Assembly (NCBI GenBank): GCA_964444975.1 | Contig: CAYUJD010000108.1 | Coordinates: 1-8,883, forward strand | Source: VBAS01 sp964444975 | Lineage (GTDB): Bacteria > Bacteroidota > Bacteroidia > Chitinophagales > Chitinophagaceae | DNA length: 8,883 nucleotides | Direction: 5' to 3' | In this document: in pieces, positions 6,146 through 8,883 of the stretch | How positions within the stretch are numbered: position 1 is the first letter of the stretch | Layout: each line of letters begins with the position of its first letter | Notes under the pieces: generated by a model | Seen by the model: the letters and a program-made list of their open reading frames with translations, nothing else | Told to the model about the DNA's origin: nothing | Databases searched by the model: none | Position numbers and translations under genes: made by a program

Positions 6146-6157
6146 CGAATTAATGCC
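6132..6157. repeat. Imperfect inverted repeat over the -33 region
   Basis: GGCATT (6132-6137) and AATGCC (6152-6157) form the arms; after one mismatch two more pairs extend the stem, leaving an 8-base centre (6141-6148). The centre contains the candidate -33 box of the downstream minus-strand gene. It may be an operator or chance. The rest of the 199-bp gap (6057-6255) shows no gene. Confidence 0.3.
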
Positions 6158-6255
6158 ATCTTGCCAAATGATTTATTTTACCGAAATCATCCGACAGACC
6201 AACCAGTAAATTGGCAGGGAAAGAAAATTCATTGTCAATGCCAGTGAAATACTCC

Positions 6256-6810
6256 CTAACGCCACTTCAATCTTTTTACCCTCTTAATATAGTTGCTGCG
6301 GAATTTCCCTCTGTACAAATGGGATGAGTTATTATTAATTTCGTTCATCAGCTCAATCGCTTCATCGTAATCACGGTTTTTCAGATAGGCAAGCGCCAGG
6401 TAATACTCCGAAGCATCTTTAAGTGCAGAACTTTTATCGCGTTTCATTTCGGCCAGCACCACCTGAAAATTACTGATGGCTTTTGCAGCATCACCTGTTT
6501 CCAGATATGCAAGCCCGGTAAGAAAAATATTTTTAACCGACAAAACAGAAATCGCATGCAGGCGAATCACCTCCCGGAAATCCTTTTGCCTGTAGGCAGT
6601 TTCTATTTCTGATCCGGGTTGTTCGCCGGCATCGGGGGATGCCGATAGTTCATAAGGAGTATAGTTCTCTGCAAAAAGCTTTTCAGGAGAAAGTCTATAA
6701 AAACTATACCCTTCTGCAAGCAGAAAAATAAGCAGTACAACCGCTGCTGCTGCCACACTATAGCGGATGATTTTTATTACCCTTGATGTGCCACCCGGCT
6801 TTTTCGCCAT
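6256..6810 (-). CDS. Membrane-anchored TPR protein
   Basis: A 184-residue protein of unknown specific role. A basic N-terminus (MAKKPGGTSRVIKIIRY) precedes a single membrane segment at about 18-34, so the remainder likely faces the periplasm. A linker with LFAENYTPYE (45-54) follows, a pattern I recall from other Bacteroidota TPR proteins. The C-terminal part holds helical repeats: around 68-85, NIFLTGLAYLETGDAAKAIS (94-113) and SEYYLALAYLKNRDYDEAIE (134-153), the latter two being clear TPR units. Such proteins scaffold protein-protein contacts; no catalytic motif is present. ATG at 6810 is the first in-frame start giving the membrane anchor. It is divergent from hscB across 189 bp and is separated from the next minus-strand gene by 199 bp. 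Related proteins can accompany sigma factors, but none is seen here. Confidence 0.82.
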   Translation of the reverse strand: MAKKPGGTSRVIKIIRYSVAAAAVVLLIFLLAEGYSFYRLSPEKLFAENYTPYELSASPDAGEQPGSEIETAYRQKDFREVIRLHAISVLSVKNIFLTGLAYLETGDAAKAISNFQVVLAEMKRDKSSALKDASEYYLALAYLKNRDYDEAIELMNEINNNSSHLYRGKFRSNYIKRVKRLKWR

Positions 6811-6896
6811 TCTTGTTCATTTACCGAACGAAAAGAAGTTACATTTGTCCCGCAGAAGATCCCAGGAAACACCTTGAACAGCAAGATGCATTTTGA

Positions 6897-6904
6897 CAAA
6901 AATA
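6897..6904 (-). promoter_or_regulatory. Candidate -7 element for the TPR gene
   Basis: Reads TATTTTTG on the minus strand, matching TAnnTTTG and identical to the candidate box before nhaA. It implies a leader of about 80 nt. No good -33 partner is seen. Confidence 0.3.
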
Positions 6905-6947
6905 ATTATTCTTGAACCGGCCGCAGCGCCCTGTTTAAACTTTACTT

Positions 6948-6965
6948 GTCCCGAATATTCGGGAC
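6948..6965. promoter_or_regulatory. Perfect 18-bp palindrome, candidate operator of hscB
   Basis: GTCCCGAATATTCGGGAC is a perfect palindrome with no spacer, ending 34 bp before the hscB start codon. It lies between TTG (6946-6948) and CAACTTTA (6972-6979), which resemble -33 and -7 elements, so a bound protein would cover the promoter spacer. A regulator of Fe-S assembly genes (for example of the Rrf2/IscR family) is a reasonable guess from context only; I cannot match the site to a known consensus. Confidence 0.55.
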
Positions 6966-6999
6966 TCCGTTCAACTTTAGTGCTACTATTTATCAAGCT

Positions 7000-7506
7000 A
7001 TGAACTATTTTGAAATATTCGACCTGCCTGTCCAGTTGAAAGTTGACAAAGATGACCTGCCCAAAAAATATTTTGAGCTCAGCCGCCGCTTTCATCCCGA
7101 TTTTTTTGCCAACGCCACAGCCGCCGAGCAGGAAAAAGCCCTGGAGATAACTGCCAGCCTGAACAAAGCATTTAAAACATTTCAAAACCCGGATGAAACC
7201 ATTAAATATGTACTCCAGCTTAAAGGGCTGCTGGAGGAGGAAGAGAAATACCAGCTGCCACCCGGTTTTCTGTCGCAGGTGCTGGAAATAAACGAGCAGC
7301 TGATGGATGCGGAAGACAACCCCGCATTACGATTATCTTTACAGTCGGGTATTGACAACCTGCAATCAGAAATCTATGAGCCTGTTAAAGAAATTGTGGA
7401 GCATTATCAGGACGGCGTTACTTCCGAAAAAGAACTGCTGCAAGTAAAAGAATACTATTACAAAAAAAAATACCTCGACCGCATTCGAAGGGAGCTTGCC
7501 GGTTAA
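7000..7506 (+). CDS. hscB: Fe-S cluster assembly co-chaperone HscB
   Basis: J-domain protein (168 aa; E. coli HscB 171 aa) that delivers the scaffold protein IscU to the Hsp70 HscA and stimulates its ATPase during Fe-S cluster transfer in the cytoplasm. The N-terminal J domain opens MNYFEIFDLP and carries the diagnostic HPD at residues 32-34, the same numbers as in E. coli, followed by FFANATAAEQEKA. Residues from about 90 onward form the C-terminal helical part (NEQLMDAEDN, then a long acidic and basic helix), which in the family binds IscU. ATG at 7000 matches the family N-terminus; an upstream TTG at 6946 falls in the palindrome. No iscS, iscU, iscA, fdx or hscA is adjacent, so this is a solitary copy. 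A perfect 18-bp palindrome lies just upstream. Confidence 0.94.
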   Translation: MNYFEIFDLPVQLKVDKDDLPKKYFELSRRFHPDFFANATAAEQEKALEITASLNKAFKTFQNPDETIKYVLQLKGLLEEEEKYQLPPGFLSQVLEINEQLMDAEDNPALRLSLQSGIDNLQSEIYEPVKEIVEHYQDGVTSEKELLQVKEYYYKKKYLDRIRRELAG

Positions 7507-7572
7507 AAAAATAAACCCGGGTCCGGTTATGCCTTTCTTGTTTCAAATTACCATAACTGAAAACCTTATTTG

Positions 7573-7580
7573 GGACGTCC
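7573..7580. promoter_or_regulatory. 8-bp palindrome upstream of the usp gene
   Basis: GGACGTCC, a perfect palindrome preceded by TTTG, is the first of three adjacent dyads in the 201-bp gap before the stress-protein gene. Short palindromes occur by chance; it is listed because of its company. Confidence 0.25.
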
Positions 7581-7584
7581 TTCT

Positions 7585-7598
7585 CTGATATTAATCAT
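7585..7598. promoter_or_regulatory. FNR-box-like site upstream of the usp gene
   Basis: CTGATATTAATCAT contains the core TGAT-N4-ATCA of the FNR consensus TTGAT-N4-ATCAA, with only the two outermost bases differing. It is centred about 65 bp before the start predicted from the -7 box at 7643-7650, near a position where Crp/Fnr proteins activate. Universal stress genes are known targets of such regulators in other bacteria. Inference; no regulator gene is in view. Confidence 0.4.
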
Positions 7599-7620
7599 GA
7601 CAGCTGGTAATCGCTGTCAT
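7597..7620. promoter_or_regulatory. 8-8-8 inverted repeat upstream of the usp gene
   Basis: ATGACAGC (7597-7604) and GCTGTCAT (7613-7620) are perfect inverted arms with an 8-base centre. It shares one base with the FNR-like site and is centred about 48 bp before the predicted start. It looks like an operator for a dimeric regulator. As a hairpin it lacks the T-tract needed to terminate hscB transcription. Confidence 0.5.
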
Positions 7621-7642
7621 ACCCCGCCGGAGTTTTAAAAAA

Positions 7643-7650
7643 TAGATTTG
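7643..7650 (+). promoter_or_regulatory. Candidate -7 element for the usp gene
   Basis: TAGATTTG matches TAnnTTTG exactly, 57 bp before the ATG. No TTTG is present about 20 bp upstream; the inverted repeat is there instead, which would suit a promoter that depends on an activator. Confidence 0.45.
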
Positions 7651-7707
7651 ATGAGCAGGAAAAAGCCAGCCGTGGCCGGAATAACTTTTTACACATAAAA
7701 CACGTTT

Positions 7708-8547
7708 ATGAAAAAGATTATTGCTGCTATTGACGGATTGAAATTCTCCGATAGCACCCGTGATTTTGCAGTGGATATTGCCCGCCGCTCAAATGCCCAC
7801 CTGGTGGGAGTGTTTCTTGATGATGAAACTTATACCAGCTACAAAGTGTACGACCTGGTAGTGCAGGAAGGCGCCCCGGAGGCAAGACTGAAGAAATTTG
7901 ACGCTCAGGACAGGGAAACCCGCAGCAAAGCAGCAGTAAACTTTGCCAACGCCTGTCGTAAAGCGGAGCTAACTTATGCCCTGCACCACGACCGCGGCAT
8001 TGCCATACAGGAGCTGATTCATGAAAGCATTTATGCCGACCTGCTGGTGATTGATGCCAAAGAAACACTTACACACTACGATGAAAAACCACCCACCCGT
8101 TTTATCCGCGACCTGCTGAGTGATGTGCAGTGCCCGGTATTGCTGGTGCCGAAAAAATTCAAACCGGTTGAAAAAATTATGCTCCTCTATGACGGTGAGC
8201 CTTCATCAGTTTTCGCTGCCCGGATGTTCAGCTACCTGTTTGGTTTTTTCAGCGAAGTGGAGACTGAAGTTCTATCTGTGAAAAATGTAAACCAGACATT
8301 ACACTTGCCTGACAATAAACTGATGAAAGAATTCATGAAGCGTCATTTTCCCCGCGCCGGCTACAAGGTGTTGAAAGGAATAGCAGAAGTGGAAATTACC
8401 GAATACCTGAAAACACAAAAGCAAAACCTGCTTATAGTGCTGGGGGCCTATCGCCGCGGGCGGGTATCACGCTGGTTTCGCCAGAGCATGGCCGATGTGC
8501 TGATGAAGGAACTGAAAGCACCCCTGTTTATTGCACACAATAAATAA
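7708..8547 (+). CDS. Tandem-domain universal stress protein (UspA family)
   Basis: Cytoplasmic protein (279 aa) with two UspA-type domains, the usual Bacteroidota arrangement. Domain 1 (about 1-148) opens KKIIAAIDGLKFSDS, has ADLLVIDAKE at 110-119 and closes CPVLLVPKK. Domain 2 (about 153-277) opens EKIMLLYDGEPSS, has NLLIVLGAY at 240-248 and ends APLFIAHNK. Domain 1 lacks a glycine-rich ATP loop. In domain 2 the loop reads GAYRRGRVSRWFRQS, so the expected G-x2-G-x9-G-(S/T) pattern is only partly kept, and ATP binding is doubtful. UspA proteins aid survival under starvation, low oxygen or other stress, but a molecular activity cannot be given. ATG at 7708 follows a 201-bp region with a -7 box and three dyads, including an FNR-like site. 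A DUF1003-type gene follows on the same strand. Confidence 0.92.
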   Translation: MKKIIAAIDGLKFSDSTRDFAVDIARRSNAHLVGVFLDDETYTSYKVYDLVVQEGAPEARLKKFDAQDRETRSKAAVNFANACRKAELTYALHHDRGIAIQELIHESIYADLLVIDAKETLTHYDEKPPTRFIRDLLSDVQCPVLLVPKKFKPVEKIMLLYDGEPSSVFAARMFSYLFGFFSEVETEVLSVKNVNQTLHLPDNKLMKEFMKRHFPRAGYKVLKGIAEVEITEYLKTQKQNLLIVLGAYRRGRVSRWFRQSMADVLMKELKAPLFIAHNK

Positions 8548-8602
8548 TTAAGAAAAAAAGATACCGGGTCATTTGCTGAAAACTGGAGACGAGCATGTGA
8601 AG

Positions 8603-8883
8603 ATGCTGCATGAAATTGTTTTAAAGACCATCGGGGAAGAAAAACTCGTTTCTGAAAGAATAAAGGAGTTTGAGGGGCAGCATCCCGCATTCAGCAGCCG
8701 GGTGGCTGATAAAGTGGATACATTTGGCGGCAGCCGGAAGTTTATTCTTGCCTTTGCTTTTTTTATGGCCCCTTGGATGACTGTTGATTCCATTGTACTG
8801 AAAAAATTATTTGACCCCTGCCCTGCATTCTGCTCAACCTGCTCCTTTCAGTATTGGCTGCCGGGCAGGCGCCCATCATCATG
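8603..8883 (+). CDS. DUF1003-type membrane protein, partial and apparently frameshifted
   Basis: The start of a small membrane protein of the DUF1003 family, of unknown function. Reading from ATG 8603, the N-terminal part has a charged helix (EEKLVSERIKEFE), then VADKVDTFGGSRKFILAFAF and SIVLKKLFDP, the family core with its first membrane segment. After FDPCP the frame gives FCSTCSFQYW, unlike the family. The other frame from 8827 gives ILLNLLLSVLAAGQAPIIM, which is the expected second membrane segment. One base therefore seems to be missing at about 8816-8826: a sequencing or assembly error, or a decayed gene. GTG 8597 or TTG 8573 are alternative starts. The gene lies 55 bp after the stress-protein gene and runs off the right edge. 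Confidence 0.75.
   Translation, partial: MLHEIVLKTIGEEKLVSERIKEFEGQHPAFSSRVADKVDTFGGSRKFILAFAFFMAPWMTVDSIVLKKLFDPCPAFCSTCSFQYWLPGRRPSS

Noticed and set aside
6840..6847. TACATTTG on the plus strand as the hscB promoter
   Set aside because: It matches the -7 consensus, but it is 150 bp upstream, has no suitably spaced -33 partner and would make the 18-bp palindrome part of the transcript; the elements nearer the gene fit better.
6933..6940. GTTTAAAC palindrome upstream of hscB
   Set aside because: An 8-bp AT-rich palindrome is expected by chance and has no clear relation to a promoter element.
6817..7185. A 122-codon minus-strand open frame between the TPR gene and hscB
   Set aside because: It overlaps the hscB J domain in antisense and covers the promoter region; no protein family features.
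7515..7527. ACCCGGGT and nearby CCGGTT after hscB as a terminator
   Set aside because: The possible stem has almost no loop and no T-tract follows it.

Overview
The window looks like a stretch of chromosome from a member of the Bacteroidota, most likely Chitinophagales/Chitinophagaceae. This is an inference from gene content, protein style and promoter style; no marker gene settles it. GC is moderate, genes lack Shine-Dalgarno sequences, and several starts are preceded by the Bacteroidota -7 element TAnnTTTG. The content is mostly housekeeping: ion homeostasis, transport, tRNA modification, amino-acid metabolism, Fe-S assembly and stress. There is no phage, insertion sequence, CRISPR array, tRNA or rRNA.

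Layout from left to right. Positions 1-1128 (minus) hold the first 376 codons of the Na+/H+ antiporter gene nhaA, cut by the left edge. A 145-bp divergent promoter region follows. Next is a plus-strand run of four genes: a MacB/FtsX-type ABC transporter permease (1274-2527), a small secreted protein or lipoprotein (2563-2856), tsaD (2874-3968) and a trmN6-like methyltransferase (4063-4797). A Lys1-like saccharopine dehydrogenase family gene (4851-6056, minus) converges on trmN6. A membrane-anchored TPR protein (6256-6810, minus) lies upstream of it and diverges from hscB (7000-7506, plus). A tandem-domain universal stress protein (7708-8547, plus) follows, then a DUF1003-type membrane protein (from about 8603) that runs off the right edge and appears frameshifted near 8824.

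How genes may work together: TsaD and TrmN6 both modify adenosine 37 of tRNAs, so these neighbours share a theme. HscB is the J-domain co-chaperone of Fe-S cluster assembly, but here it stands alone with its own promoter. A perfect 18-bp palindrome sits inside that promoter. The stress-protein gene has a 201-bp upstream region with three adjacent dyads, one of them an FNR-box-like TGAT-N4-ATCA.

The most unusual content is small repeated DNA. A degenerate 30-bp imperfect palindrome occurs three times: in frame inside tsaD (exactly ten codons), directly after tsaD, and in the leader of the saccharopine dehydrogenase gene. A second family consists of 7-bp tandem repeats (GTCAGAA/GTCAGAT). One array lies inside trmN6 just before the SAM-binding motif, where a change in copy number would shift the frame. 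A second array in opposite orientation fills the gap between trmN6 and the convergent gene. I see no complete novel multi-gene system; the repeats and the two operator-like regions are what deserve a second look.
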